NCBI GenBank assembly: GCA_902500745.1
Contig: CABVRS010000006.1
Location: 12,668 to 52,491 of the forward strand
Direction: 5' to 3'
From: an uncultured Nitrospira sp.
GTDB taxonomy: Bacteria; Nitrospirota; Nitrospiria; Nitrospirales; Nitrospiraceae
Length of the DNA stretch: 39,824 nucleotides
The translations under genes were made by a program, and so were the position numbers. Under the pieces are notes generated by a model. That model was given only the letters and a program-made list of their open reading frames with translations, did not search any database and was not told the DNA's origin. Positions 32,832 through 39,824 of this stretch are shown here, piece after piece. Within the stretch, counting starts at the first letter, position 1, and each line of letters begins with the position of its first letter.

Positions 32832-33305
32832 ATGAGCACATTGACACGATGGGAACCGACGACGCGATGGAATCCATTCAAGGAACTCGAGGAGATGGAG
32901 AAGCGACTTTCGAGTTACTTCGGTCGTACATCGGTTCCTTCCGGTGGGGATAAGCAGGAGGCTATCACCGTGGCGGAATGGTCTCCGCTGGTGGATATCT
33001 CGGAGGATGACAAGGAGTACGTCATCAAAGCCGAGATCCCGGAGATGAAGAAAGAGGACATCAAATTGAATGTCCATGACGATGTCCTCATGATCACCGG
33101 CGAGCGTAAATATGAAAAGGAAGAGAAAGATAAGAAATATCATCGAGTAGAACGAGCCTATGGCAGCTTTATGCGGAGCTTTACGCTTCCGGAAGATGCC
33201 GACGGATCCAAGGTGAACGCCGAGTACAAAGACGGGGTCTTGAAAGTCCATCTTCCAAAGTCGGAGAAGGCCAAGCCGAAAGCGATTGAAGTTAAAATTG
33301 CCTGA
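32832..33305 (+). CDS. Hsp20/alpha-crystallin small heat shock protein
   Basis: The ATG at 32832 has GAAGGAGG upstream; the longer open frame before it lacks any Hsp20 character. The 157-residue protein has the N-terminal WEPTTRWNPFKELEEMEKR, the alpha-crystallin domain (WSPLVDISEDDKEYVIKAEI, ERAYGSFMRSFTLPEDAD, AEYKDGVLKVHLPKSEKAK) and the I-x-V type tail AIEVKIA. It is a cytoplasmic holdase chaperone. It heads a plus-strand run of stress-associated genes. Confidence 0.95.
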   Translation: MSTLTRWEPTTRWNPFKELEEMEKRLSSYFGRTSVPSGGDKQEAITVAEWSPLVDISEDDKEYVIKAEIPEMKKEDIKLNVHDDVLMITGERKYEKEEKDKKYHRVERAYGSFMRSFTLPEDADGSKVNAEYKDGVLKVHLPKSEKAKPKAIEVKIA

Positions 33306-33323
33306 TTCGAGAAGGAGGGCATC

Positions 33324-33476
33324 ATGTTTCGCCATCCTCGTTACCTCGAAATTCCCTGGGAGGTACATTGGGATGACAAGGAGGCAGCGCCACACCACCA
33401 TTCGCTGCTCACACTCATCCTGATTCTACTGGCACTGTTTATGATCGGAGTCGGGGTGACCAGCGGTCTCATGTAG
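33324..33476 (+). CDS. 50-residue membrane protein with His-rich segment
   Basis: The ATG at 33324 has GAAGGAGGG upstream, 18 nt after the Hsp20 stop. The product starts MFRHPRYLEIPWEVHWDD, has a HHHS stretch, and ends in one membrane helix (LLTLILILLALFMIGVGV). It is too short to appear in most gene calls. It is probably cotranscribed with hsp20 and the phosphoribosyltransferase gene. Function unknown. Confidence 0.65.
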   Translation: MFRHPRYLEIPWEVHWDDKEAAPHHHSLLTLILILLALFMIGVGVTSGLM

Positions 33477-33508
33477 AACGGCGAGCCCACTGGGCGGAAG
33501 GAGCGAGT

Positions 33509-34201
33509 GTGACGTTCAAGAATCGTGAAGAGGCCGGTCGACGGCTTGCCGAGCGACTGACCAGCTATCAGGGGGACGAAGCAGCCATCATCTTGGCATT
33601 GCCCCGTGGAGGGGTCGCCGTTGGGTACCAGCTGAGCCTCGGGCTGCATCTTCCGCTGGATGTCTTCATCACTCGTAAACTGGGAGCGCCGGATAATCCT
33701 GAGTATGCGTTGGGGGCGGTGAGTGAAACAGGGACGGTCTATGTGAACCTCGATGCTATGGCGGCGTACGGTCTTTCTCACCCGGACGTCGAGGAGGTGG
33801 TTCAGGTGCAACAACGAGAGATCGCGAGACGGCAGGACCTGTACCGCCAAGGCCGGCACTTTCCCGCACTTACCGACCGCAACGTTATTCTGGTGGATGA
33901 TGGGATCGCCACCGGCTCCACGTTCTTCGCAGCTGTCCAGTCGATTAGACCTCTCAAGCCACGCCGCCTGATTGGTGCCATTCCGGTTGGCCCTGTGGAC
34001 ATTATTCCCGAAGCTCGCAAACAAGTGGATGAGTTGATAATCCTCGCCACACCGGATCCCTTCTGGGCCGTGGGGAATCACTATATCAACTTCGCCCAGG
34101 TCAGCGATCACGATGTGGTCGAGTATCTGAACCTCGCGGAAGAGTCAGAGTTGGAATGGAAAGAGCGGACACATTCTCAAACTGGTTTACCGTCACCATG
34201 A
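33509..34201 (+). CDS. phosphoribosyltransferase-domain protein
   Basis: The 230-residue protein starts at GTG with GGAAGGAG upstream. It has the type I PRTase fold: AAIILALPRGGVAVGYQLS, ITRKLGAPDNPEYALGAVSE and the PRPP loop VILVDDGIATGST. A helical hairpin between (QVQQREIARRQDLY) and the WAVGNHYINFAQVSDHDVVE tail match the stress-linked PRTases often found with Hsp20 and USP genes, such as Rv0571c-like proteins. The substrate is unknown. Its stop overlaps a 25-codon micro-ORF as ATGA. Confidence 0.9.
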   Translation: MTFKNREEAGRRLAERLTSYQGDEAAIILALPRGGVAVGYQLSLGLHLPLDVFITRKLGAPDNPEYALGAVSETGTVYVNLDAMAAYGLSHPDVEEVVQVQQREIARRQDLYRQGRHFPALTDRNVILVDDGIATGSTFFAAVQSIRPLKPRRLIGAIPVGPVDIIPEARKQVDELIILATPDPFWAVGNHYINFAQVSDHDVVEYLNLAEESELEWKERTHSQTGLPSP

Positions 34202-34275
34202 GAGAGGCACGTACGATGACACAAACCAAGACACCGGCAAGTTGGTGGCTCGACTCCCGAAGGAGGCTCACGTGA
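34198..34275 (+). CDS. 25-residue micro-ORF bridging two genes
   Basis: The ATG overlaps the phosphoribosyltransferase stop (ATGA) and the stop overlaps the GTG of the next gene (GTGA). It begins MREARTMTQTKTPASWWLD and ends RRRLT. The double 4-nt overlap suggests it may pass ribosomes from one gene to the next, but a chance open frame is possible. Confidence 0.3.
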   Translation: MREARTMTQTKTPASWWLDSRRRLT

Positions 34276-34817
34276 GCGTACGAGGTCGTGCTGGTTCGGC
34301 GGTCGTCTCACTCGTTCTCTTTATCGCATGTGCTGGCGGAGTCGGCACCGCAGCGGCAAAAATCGTCGTGCCGTCCGGGTCGGTGATTGAGGTCGACAAG
34401 GCGACGGTCAACACCGTCGTCGAAGCCTTTGAGCAGGCGGAACAAGCGATCAAAGCCCATGACCTCGAAAAGGTGATGGACATTTATGCCTCCCAGTACA
34501 ACTACCATGGGTTGAAGAAGGACGATATTCGCAAGATCTGGAAGGATCTCTTTGATGAATACAAGGAGATCGCCAGCACCCATCTCTTCACGAAGATAAC
34601 CAAGATCGGAGCAGGGAAGGATGCCGTGCTGGAGGTCACCTGTACCGGCCATCTCTGGGCCAGGTCGAAGACCACCGGCCTGTATGTCCCCATCGACAGT
34701 TGGCATGAAGAAGTGCACTACCTCGTCCCTGAAGAGGGTGCGTGGCGGCTTCGGGGCCATCTCGGTGAATCGCCGGGCGTGCTTCCGTTCGGCACTGCGC
34801 CCCATCCACTGTTCTGA
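34272..34817 (+). CDS. exported NTF2/SnoaL-like protein
   Basis: The GTG at 34272 with AGGAGG five nucleotides upstream is the best start; the frame is open ten codons further. The 181-residue product has a signal peptide ending near GTAAAK and then a cone-shaped NTF2/SnoaL-like domain: VVEAFEQAEQAIKAHDLEKV, MDIYASQYNYHG and HLWARSKTTG, ending with WRLRGHLG. Such domains bind small molecules or mediate dimerisation; no catalytic set is evident. It is cotranscribed with the PRTase and universal stress protein genes. Confidence 0.75.
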   Translation: MSVRGRAGSAVVSLVLFIACAGGVGTAAAKIVVPSGSVIEVDKATVNTVVEAFEQAEQAIKAHDLEKVMDIYASQYNYHGLKKDDIRKIWKDLFDEYKEIASTHLFTKITKIGAGKDAVLEVTCTGHLWARSKTTGLYVPIDSWHEEVHYLVPEEGAWRLRGHLGESPGVLPFGTAPHPLF

Positions 34818-34842
34818 CGGTCGTGATGAGAAAGGGCATCGC

Positions 34843-35700
34843 ATGAGAGTCGTCATAGGCGTTGACTGGTCCGATCAGACCTTCGCAGCGGTTGCCCAAA
34901 CGTTCCAACTCTATCATCCCACCGACGTCGCACTGGTTCATGGCGTTGATTTAGGGATTTGGCAACATCCGGTCGTGGCCCAGGCCGGCAACGTACAAGG
35001 ATACGACGATTTCCGAAAGGCGATGGTCGATGCCGGGCACAAGGCTCTGGATCACGCCGCGACCATGATTCCACCAGAGATCGAGTCTATCAGGAAGGTC
35101 ACTGAAGTCGGCAGCCCCGCGCAGCTCATCCTCGACAGCGCCGACAATCTCTCCGCCGATCTCATTGTCGTCGGTGTGCGTGGACGAAACCGTCTTTCAG
35201 AATTCGTCCTCGGAAGTGTGTCCCATCGTGTCCTGCTGCATGGCTCCCGCCCGACGTTGATCGTCAGAGGTGCGGCACGCAAGATTCAACGGGTGCTCGT
35301 CGCCATCGAGGATCGAGACGACGCCGATCGAATCGTGAACTGGCTCACGCACCATCCCTTCGCCGACCCTACCGAGCTCTGCGTGCTTCATGCTCTCATT
35401 CCGATCGGCGTCAACGACCCTTATGACGCGCTCGGAACTGAAACATGGTGGGAGGGCGCGGAGCGCTATGCGGAGGAACTCGTCACGTCGACCGCCGCCA
35501 AACTCTTACACCCTCGCTATACGGTGAGCACGAAAGTCGCCACGGGCAATCCCGTCGCGGTCATTGAACAGGAGGCGAAGGGTATGGATCTGGTGATCGT
35601 CACCTCTCATGGACGCAAAGGCATTTCACGCTTCCTCATAGGGAGTGTGTCTCATGCCGTCGTTCACCATGTGACCTGTCCGGTGTTGGTCCTTCGGTGA
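34843..35700 (+). CDS. tandem universal stress protein
   Basis: The true start is ATG 34843 (MRVVIGVDWSDQTFAAVAQ); the open frame before it overlaps the upstream gene. The 285-residue protein has two UspA domains. The first closes with GVRGRNRLSEFVLGSVSH, the second (IQRVLVAIEDRDDADRI) with SHGRKGISRFLIGSVSHAVV. Both keep the G-x2-G-x9-G-S nucleotide site. It lies 25 nt after the NTF2-like gene and 11 nt before a cytochrome c gene, all on the plus strand. Confidence 0.92.
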   Translation: MRVVIGVDWSDQTFAAVAQTFQLYHPTDVALVHGVDLGIWQHPVVAQAGNVQGYDDFRKAMVDAGHKALDHAATMIPPEIESIRKVTEVGSPAQLILDSADNLSADLIVVGVRGRNRLSEFVLGSVSHRVLLHGSRPTLIVRGAARKIQRVLVAIEDRDDADRIVNWLTHHPFADPTELCVLHALIPIGVNDPYDALGTETWWEGAERYAEELVTSTAAKLLHPRYTVSTKVATGNPVAVIEQEAKGMDLVIVTSHGRKGISRFLIGSVSHAVVHHVTCPVLVLR

Positions 35701-35711
35701 AAGGAGTAAAG

Positions 35712-36071
35712 ATGAAGACCTCGCTAACCCTCGCACTGTTCTTCGTTGTTCTCTCGACCACTGTGGTCTTGGCTCAAGCGATTCGAGGAGATTCGAAGGC
35801 CGGACAGAGCGTGTATGAACAACAATGTCTCCGTTGCCATGGAGCGAAGCTGGACGGGAATGGACCGGACAGTCATGATTTGATCGTCCACCCAGCCGAC
35901 CTTCGATCCCAGATCAGTCGTTCGAAGACGGATTGGGAACTGCTCGTGGCGATTTCGAACGGCGTCTTGTTCAGCCCGATGCATGGGTTTCGTGACAAAC
36001 TGACGGACCAGCAGATGTTGGATGTGCTGTCTTACATACGATCGATGTCACCACCCGACATCACTAGTTAG
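35712..36071 (+). CDS. exported monoheme cytochrome c
   Basis: The ATG at 35712 has AAGGAGTAAAG upstream; 119 residues. A signal peptide (MKTSLTLALFFVVLSTTVVL) precedes the heme site CLRCH, the axial-methionine region GVLFSPMHGF and the C-terminal helix MLDVLSYIRSM. It is clearly paralogous to the cytochrome at 39323-39682, which has the same length and the same FSPMHG motif. It is a small periplasmic electron carrier at the end of the stress run. Confidence 0.92.
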   Translation: MKTSLTLALFFVVLSTTVVLAQAIRGDSKAGQSVYEQQCLRCHGAKLDGNGPDSHDLIVHPADLRSQISRSKTDWELLVAISNGVLFSPMHGFRDKLTDQQMLDVLSYIRSMSPPDITS

Positions 36072-36103
36072 AGGACACCCTCTCAACGTATAGACTGAAG
36101 GCC

Positions 36104-36297
36104 ACGGAGGATGTGCAGCTACCCATCGTCCACCTCTCCGAAGCGGTCCCAGAGATCAGCGAACTAGATCTGAACTGATCTTCACCCTCACGACCAGCCA
36201 AGCCTGCCGCATCGTGGATGAGAGGATTCTGGTGTTCCATGAGACTTCTGAATACGTGAATATCCAAAGGCTTTCTTGTGGGCTATTATTTCTCTAG
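36104..36297 (+). pseudogene. C-terminal remnant resembling NDP-forming acyl-CoA synthetase
   Basis: One frame reads TEDVQLPIVHLSEAVPEI then SELDLN and stops. A neighbouring frame continues IFTLTTSQACRIVDERILV. Joined, this resembles the end of the ATP-grasp domain of NDP-forming acetyl-CoA synthetases and their acetyltransferase fusions, where PEI-x-ELD-[LI]-NP is followed by a strand ending in VD-x-R-[IV]. The rest of the gene is missing. It looks like decayed debris after the cytochrome c gene. Assignment by motif only. Confidence 0.4.
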
Positions 36298-36301
36298 TCC
36301 G

Positions 36302-36763
36302 TCAATTGGATCCTTTCCATTTTCTCTCCAGTCCATCCGTATGCCCTCTCCCAAGACTCATACCCAAAATACAAGATGATGTCGCCTTTGGCTGTTGCAA
36401 TTCTCCCTGATACATATCTACAAATTCATCGGCGAGAGCGTGCCAAAGGCTGCCGGGATTACCTTCGTCCTCCAATACCTCTACCTTCCAACTCTGAGTT
36501 TCCCTACCCGCCAAGAGTAACTTTCCCTCCTGCTCCATCCCTCGCTCATTACGATCTTTTTGGATAACAACAGCATAGACAGCTCTCCCATCTCCATAGA
36601 AGTCCACTTTGACAATCCCTGGACATCCGTGTGTGGAATCTTTCCTCGTACGTATATGAAAATCTGGATAGCGCTCGCGAATGATCTTCTGAACAGCGTG
36701 CGGGATGGCCTCGGAACAATGCCTCCTGGGAGCCGCATCAGCGCCAGTACCCTGGCTGTCTAA
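36302..36763 (-). pseudogene. hypothetical gene lacking a usable start
   Basis: The minus-strand frame is open from about 36763 to 36302 and reads like protein: AIPHAVQKIIRERYPDFHI, then GIVKVDFYGDGRAVYAVVIQ and SWKVEVLEDEG. No ATG, GTG or TTG lies before the recognisable part except an internal GTG at 36607. AGGAGG at about 36722-36727 is followed by a start only in another frame. The D-F-x-G-D-G-R-x-x-Y-A-V pattern suggests a domain of exported proteins, but the gene seems truncated or frameshifted at its 5' end. Confidence 0.45.
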
Positions 36764-36971
36764 AAGTATCTAGACGAACAGAACTCGTGCTGACAGGCCA
36801 ACCAGCTTTACTACCAATTCAGCTGCAAACATTTACTATTCAGCCTAACTCTACACGGACTGAATTCACAGGAAATCGATTCAACACGCTGCAAACTCCA
36901 CCCGCACTTTCCGACCAATTCGCGCTTCAAGCGTGAGGAGCATTTCCAAGCTGAACTTCTCTCACTTGCTG

Positions 36972-37277
36972 CTATCCGGCCAAGTCAAGCGCTATCACCT
37001 TGCGTTGCACCAACGTACCAATGGTCCGCCGTGCAGCTTCTAACTCGTATCGCTGTTGAAGGTTCATCCAGAATTCCGGCGTCGTGGAAAAGCATCGCGC
37101 GAGTCGCAGCGCGGTGTCGGCAGTGATCCCACGCCGCTCGTTAGCAATCTCGTTGACTCGTGCGGTCGTCACGCCAAGACGTTGGGCAAGTGCGTTGGCA
37201 GACAGATTCAGCGGCTTCATGAATTCTTCCCTCAAGATCTCTCCCGGATGAATAGGCGGCAATAGTTTCTTACGCAT
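36972..37277 (-). CDS. higA: HigA-type antitoxin (XRE family)
   Basis: The 101-residue protein has the HigA/VapI pattern PPIHPGEILREEFMKPLNLS, ANALAQRLGVTTARVNEIAN with the helix-turn-helix, and FSTTPEFWMNLQQRYELE. It binds the HigB toxin and represses the operon. It starts 12 nt after the toxin stop in the usual toxin-first order. Confidence 0.94.
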   Translation of the reverse strand: MRKKLLPPIHPGEILREEFMKPLNLSANALAQRLGVTTARVNEIANERRGITADTALRLARCFSTTPEFWMNLQQRYELEAARRTIGTLVQRKVIALDLAG

Positions 37278-37289
37278 GGCCGATTCCTC

Positions 37290-37565
37290 TTAGTGATAGT
37301 CTACAATTTCAACATCTTCCGGACCATCGCTCCAACGAAAACATACGCGAAACTGATCGTTCACTCGAATGCTGTATTGTCCAAGACGGTCTCGCTTGAG
37401 AGCCTCCAGTCGGTTGGCCGGTGGACTCCGTAAATCATCCAGCCTCTTGGCAGCCGCAACCATTTCCAGCTTCCGACGAGCCACGGATTCGATACTCTGG
37501 AACCGCTTCACACGTTCGCCGTGAAATAGCTTTTCGGTATCGGTACAGCGGAAGCTTTTGATCAT
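37290..37565 (-). CDS. higB: HigB-type toxin (RelE superfamily)
   Basis: The ATG at 37565 (MIKSFRCTDTEKLFHGERVK) gives a 91-residue protein, the usual HigB size; upstream frame is not HigB-like. Features are VKRFQSIESVARRKLEMV, LRSPPANRLEALKRDRLGQY, SIRVNDQFRVCFRW and the terminal VEIVDYH. HigB is a ribosome-dependent mRNA interferase. All expected segments are intact, so the pair is likely active. An inverted repeat just upstream is a candidate operator. Confidence 0.94.
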   Translation of the reverse strand: MIKSFRCTDTEKLFHGERVKRFQSIESVARRKLEMVAAAKRLDDLRSPPANRLEALKRDRLGQYSIRVNDQFRVCFRWSDGPEDVEIVDYH

Positions 37566-37578
37566 CGACCTGCATTGT

Positions 37579-37595
37579 ATATCGTTATTCGATAT
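37579..37595. promoter_or_regulatory. candidate HigA operator
   Basis: ATATCG-TTATT-CGATAT is a perfect 6-bp inverted repeat 14 to 30 nt upstream of the higB start. Its form is close to the half-site/spacer pattern of autoregulated HigBA-family operons, such as the graTA operator. HigA would bind here and repress transcription. Confidence 0.5.
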
Positions 37596-37650
37596 GCAGG
37601 CAAGCCGACGATCGGCTCGATGGCGATATGACCTGGCGCAAACCCTTGGT

Positions 37651-38163
37651 CTACTGCTCCGGATTGGGATCTTTTCTGATGAACGCCAGATAGAATAGCG
37701 TGTCGGCAAGGTCCTGATTGGTCATCGTCCTATCGGGAAACATGCCAGTGCCGGGATGGCCTTCCCGGATGGCGCGGGCTCGTTCCTTGTTCGTCTTCAG
37801 GCGGAGTACACCGGGATTGCGCAGATCGGTGGGGGGAGGATTCAGCCGCGCGATGAGCGCGGCGATGTCCTCTTTCATTTGTGGCAATCGATCAAGATAG
37901 CCGTCCATTCCATGGCAGTAGGAGCAGGCCCCTTTGCCGTGGAAGATGTCCCGACCTCGTTCAACATTCGCTTTGCGCTTCACACCCGTTTGTTCGACGG
38001 ATGACTCGGCCCTGGCATTCCCGTCTGATCCCAGCGGTGACAGCACCCCGAGCCAGCCCACGAGGAAGATCAGGCTATAACCGATCAGGCGAAGCGCCTC
38101 CGATCCCTGCTCAACCCTTACTTTGAACTCAATTTCTCTCACACTGTCCTCTCGCTGTCCCAT
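37651..38163 (-). CDS. membrane-anchored or exported monoheme cytochrome c
   Basis: The 170-residue protein has a 25-residue cytoplasmic-type N terminus, a hydrophobic helix (LIGYSLIFLVGWLGVLSPLG) and a cytochrome c domain with heme site CSYCH. A methionine-containing GTGMFPDRTMTNQDLADTLF region and a terminal helix FYLAFIRKD follow. The helix could be a signal peptide or a membrane anchor. It lies 10 nt downstream of the hemerythrin gene on the same strand, so the two are probably cotranscribed. Its end overlaps the region upstream of higB. Confidence 0.87.
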   Translation of the reverse strand: MGQREDSVREIEFKVRVEQGSEALRLIGYSLIFLVGWLGVLSPLGSDGNARAESSVEQTGVKRKANVERGRDIFHGKGACSYCHGMDGYLDRLPQMKEDIAALIARLNPPPTDLRNPGVLRLKTNKERARAIREGHPGTGMFPDRTMTNQDLADTLFYLAFIRKDPNPEQ

Positions 38164-38173
38164 TCAGCTCACC

Positions 38174-38653
38174 TCAGTGTTGACTGCAACAAGCATTGTA
38201 TTGGTCTTCTGGAATATTCTTCATGTCGCTGAAGATTTTTACACATTCATCCGGGCTGATGACATTATCAATAGCAGGATACAGTGCCCGTTCTTCCTTT
38301 CGATTATGCGAGCCCAGTAGCTGTACGAGTGCCTGTTCATCCCGATCGGTATCCAGATTCTGTCCTTCTATTTTGTGGTGGATCGCATCGAGCAACTGTT
38401 TGATCTGGCTATGCTCATGTCGCATCATAGGCGTCGGCCCGTCCTCGACCATTCCGGTTTTGTCTTCCCATATCGGGAACAGCAGTTCTTCTTCCCACAC
38501 GATATGCCGCTGGAGGCCGATTTTGAATTCCTTGAAGGCTTCCTTCGCCTTGGCCAAGTCGGAGCCTTTGGATGCCTGAAAGGTCTTGAATAACTCATCC
38601 AGACGGTCGTGATCCTTTTCATAAAATGCCGTGATGGTCTGTGGTTCACTCAT
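38174..38653 (-). CDS. hemerythrin HHE-domain protein
   Basis: The 159-residue protein is a four-helix HHE protein with metal-ligand positions in FYEKDHDRLDELF, LQRHIVWEEELLFPIWE, MMRHEHSQIKQLLDAIHHK and LGSHNRKEERALYPAIDN, enough for a di-iron site. Such proteins bind O2 or NO, or take part in iron handling or stress sensing. The last residues CCSQH are unusual. It shares a transcript with the cytochrome c downstream. Confidence 0.92.
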   Translation of the reverse strand: MSEPQTITAFYEKDHDRLDELFKTFQASKGSDLAKAKEAFKEFKIGLQRHIVWEEELLFPIWEDKTGMVEDGPTPMMRHEHSQIKQLLDAIHHKIEGQNLDTDRDEQALVQLLGSHNRKEERALYPAIDNVISPDECVKIFSDMKNIPEDQYNACCSQH

Positions 38654-38769
38654 GGTGTCGTCCTTGTCCTATGAATTGATTTCCTAGGCAGATGGGCATG
38701 AAGCGGCAGCTTCTCGTTTATCAGAACCGAATGCTCCATGAGCACGGTGAATGGATCGCATGATCGCGA

Positions 38770-39081
38770 TCAGTCACGGTATTTGTCCATTTGTTCTTTC
38801 ATCGCGTCTCGACCGGCCTTCACGGCCGCTTCCACATCCGCTCGCCGTTCATCCACGAAATGCTTCCCCCGCTCGATCACCTCATCAAGAGCCGCTCGCG
38901 CCTCCTTTGCCCGTTCGATAATGTCGTCTTCCGTCCTTCGGGTATGGCGTTGGATCACGCGACGCGTTTCCTCACCGGACTTAGGAGCGAGAAGGATGCC
39001 GGCGATCATTCCTCCGATTGCTCCGCCGAGAAATGCGAGGAACACCGTTTCAGGTGAGCTTCTGCTATCCTGATTTGCCAT
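38770..39081 (-). CDS. YtxH-like membrane-associated protein
   Basis: The 103-residue protein has the YtxH pattern: a glycine-rich N-terminal membrane helix (FLAFLGGAIGGMIAGILLAP) followed directly by KSGEETRRVI and a long charged amphipathic helix to the C terminus (EEARAALDEVIERGKHF-like). GGGAGGATCCATC precedes the ATG. Such proteins are associated with general stress but their function is unknown. Confidence 0.85.
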   Translation of the reverse strand: MANQDSRSSPETVFLAFLGGAIGGMIAGILLAPKSGEETRRVIQRHTRRTEDDIIERAKEARAALDEVIERGKHFVDERRADVEAAVKAGRDAMKEQMDKYRD

Positions 39082-39322
39082 GATGGATCCTCCCTACTGA
39101 AGATTGTTCCCATTGCTTGGAGCGCGCGGTCGATACCAGGGGCACTCGTCAGTATTGTTAGAGTAGTGCACTTTGATGAGATCTTACGCCATCAATATTG
39201 GATCAACAACCAGTCATTCTACTGATTTGGCTCTCGGCAACAGATAGAAGGGCATCCTCGTATCTTGGATGGTCATGCTGATGTGAGAACCATTTCCATC
39301 CTCTTCGTATTCCTCCCCTCAA

Positions 39323-39682
39323 CTAACCGACAGGGTTGAACGGAGCCAAACTGCGAATGTAGATGAGCACATCCCGAATCTCCTGATCCGACAGCCGATC
39401 GGCCCATCCATGCATCGGGCTGAAAAGAACTCCTTGTTTGATCGCAAGATACAGATCCATATCGGTCTTGGTTCGATATTTCGGTGCGCGAAAATTCGCA
39501 GGCGGAACGATCAACTCCTTGATATCAGGACCCAACCCATCACCCGAGGCTCCGTGGCAGCCGACACAGTGTTGCTGGAAGATTTTCTCTCCGTTCTTCG
39601 TAACTGCCGTATGGGTTTGAGCCAGAACCAAAGGTCCTATCAAAACGACCACGACGGCGCTGATCATGAGGCGTAAAAACAT
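39323..39682 (-). CDS. exported monoheme cytochrome c (paralogue)
   Basis: The ATG at 39682 has GGAGGGACTCGC upstream and starts a signal peptide (MFLRLMISAVVVVLIGPLVL); a longer frame is open but unsupported. The 119-residue protein has heme site CVGCH, GASGDGLGPDIKELIVPPAN, the axial-methionine motif GVLFSPMHGW and IRDVLIYIRSL. It is the paralogue of the cytochrome at 35712-36071. Confidence 0.92.
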   Translation of the reverse strand: MFLRLMISAVVVVLIGPLVLAQTHTAVTKNGEKIFQQHCVGCHGASGDGLGPDIKELIVPPANFRAPKYRTKTDMDLYLAIKQGVLFSPMHGWADRLSDQEIRDVLIYIRSLAPFNPVG

Positions 39683-39775
39683 GCGAGTCCCTCCGTTACG
39701 TTCTCTTCTGGAACACACCATCAACTCATGGACATGTTCCAAGGGTGGACAACGACGATCGATTTTCAATGCTGG

Positions 39776-39824
39776 TGTTCCTGTGCTCCACCGGCGTCTC
39801 CGCCCCCATGATCTCCACCGCTCT
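39776..39824 (-). CDS. C-terminal end of a Gly/His-rich protein (cut by window edge)
   Basis: One minus-strand frame enters from the window edge and reads SGGDHGGGDAGGAQEHQH before a stop at 39776. The glycine and histidine bias is typical of a metal-binding tail. It lies upstream of the cytochrome c gene on the same strand. Only 15 residues are visible, so this is tentative. Confidence 0.35.

Noticed and set aside
1..39824. tRNA or rRNA genes
   Set aside because: No cloverleaf-like or rRNA sequence was recognised on either strand.

Overview
The window reads like chromosome of a Nitrospira-type bacterium (Nitrospirota). The pointers are many small exported c-type cytochromes and cupredoxins, a very long multi-PAS NarL-type sensor kinase, paired universal stress proteins, and a four-subunit group 3b [NiFe] hydrogenase of the kind established for comammox Nitrospira. 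The species assignment is inference from gene content; no rRNA or nitrification gene lies in the window.

Layout. (1) 1-4.8 kb: cut-off lipoprotein gene, glutathionyl-hydroquinone reductase-like GST, a tandem universal stress protein, an MlaA lipoprotein, and two unlisted 26-27 residue membrane microproteins that resemble each other. (2) 4.5-8.7 kb: NarL-type response regulator and six-PAS histidine kinase, overlapping by ATGA, plus a small winged-helix-like protein. (3) 8.8-14.4 kb: periplasmic redox block of two cupredoxins, a tetraheme cytochrome c, a monoheme cytochrome c, with dodecin and two lipoproteins. (4) 14.7-31.1 kb, minus strand: hydrogenase locus. Read in transcription order it is beta, gamma, delta, alpha (hydBGDA-like), maturation protease, hypA, hypF, hypC, then a roughly 6-kb accessory island, then hypD and hypE. 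hypB is not present. (5) The island (about 16.95-23.18 kb) holds a KAP-family NTPase, a putative nuclease toxin with a DUF2283 partner, a frameshifted second DUF2283 gene, DUF2442, YefM/YoeB-type toxin-antitoxin on the opposite strand, DUF1398, a small conserved protein, a cupin and a thermonuclease. Repeats and RCCTAAC boxes at gene ends give it a cassette-like look. (6) 31.3-36.1 kb: a second copy of the exported cupredoxin, a zinc-ribbon protein, and a plus-strand stress run (Hsp20, small membrane protein, phosphoribosyltransferase, NTF2-like exported protein, universal stress protein, cytochrome c). (7) 36.1-39.8 kb: gene remnants, HigBA, cytochromes c, hemerythrin, YtxH-like protein.

How it fits together. 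The hydrogenase would couple H2 and NAD(P)H in the cytoplasm and is matured by the adjacent hyp genes. The cytochromes and cupredoxins are periplasmic electron carriers. The sensor kinase/regulator, stress proteins, Hsp20, phosphoribosyltransferase and hemerythrin form a low-oxygen/dormancy-flavoured set. The most unusual points are the toxin-antitoxin-rich island splitting the hyp operon, the degenerate heptamer hairpins at three junctions of the hydrogenase locus, and the unlisted microprotein pair.
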